Positions 13,580 to 13,580 of a DNA stretch of 13,580 bases are shown here, in pieces. The notes below the pieces were generated by a model. It searched no databases, was not told the DNA's origin, and saw nothing but the letters and a program-made list of their open reading frames with translations. The stretch is from Microgenomates group bacterium (GTDB taxonomy: Bacteria > Patescibacteriota > Microgenomatia > UBA1400 > PJMF01), in assembly GCA_009776965.1 (NCBI GenBank), contig WRMU01000018.1, positions 1 to 13,580 on the forward strand, in the 5' to 3' direction. Made by a program: the position numbers and the translations under genes. Position 1 is the stretch's first letter. Each line of letters starts with the position of its first letter.

Positions 13580-13580
13580 C

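Noticed and set aside
1..13580. tRNA, rRNA, CRISPR array or insertion sequence
   Set aside because: I saw no regularly spaced repeats, no transposase gene, and no cloverleaf or rRNA core sequence. The multi-branched fold at 1982-2051 lacks tRNA features.

Overview
The window looks like chromosomal DNA of a Candidate Phyla Radiation (Patescibacteria) bacterium. I infer this from the combination of a compact diversity-generating retroelement (DGR), a WecA/MraY-family enzyme with altered active-site motifs, a run of tightly overlapping membrane glycosyltransferase genes, several genes with very short 5' leaders, and small unrecognised proteins. No 16S gene or other lineage marker is present, so this placement is an inference. 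The standard bacterial code fits: TGA is used as a stop in several overlapping gene pairs. The + strand is C-rich almost throughout, whichever strand carries the genes. Most genes lie on the G-rich minus strand, which is therefore probably the leading strand.

Left part (1-2657, all minus strand): a DGR. In transcription order it holds avd (2657-2259), the template repeat TR (from 2258 down to about 2127), a structured RNA spacer (about 2126-1982), the reverse transcriptase (1970-840), and a secreted target protein (830 to beyond the left edge). The C-terminus of the target, which should carry the variable repeat VR, lies outside the window. The TR is a textbook mutagenesis template: 14 of its first 32 codons are AAC or AAT, and no codon in that core ends in A.

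Middle left (2707-4270, minus strand): a LexA-type repressor with an intact Ser/Lys dyad, a PIN-domain nuclease, and a small protein that may be the PIN partner. All read toward the DGR, so LexA sits directly upstream of avd.

Middle (4468-6916, plus strand): an unrecognised 132-aa protein, ribosomal protein bS20 (rpsT), and the ribosomal GTPase EF4 (lepA). The first two have extended -10 promoters placed only 7 and 10 nt before their start codons.

Right part (6883-13437, minus strand): a six-gene, tightly packed envelope-glycosylation operon. In transcription order it encodes a GT2 glycosyltransferase with QxxRW, an ArnT/PMT_2-type membrane glycosyltransferase, a small three-helix membrane protein, a WecA/MraY-like phosphoglycosyltransferase, a UbiA-family decaprenyl-phosphate phosphoribosyltransferase, and a PMT/GT39 protein mannosyltransferase. 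Together they suggest that sugars are loaded onto a polyprenyl phosphate carrier and moved to extracytoplasmic acceptors. The right edge holds two strong hairpins that look like a terminator region.

The most notable content is the complete DGR machinery with an unusual gene order, its RNA architecture, and its position next to a LexA-type regulator.
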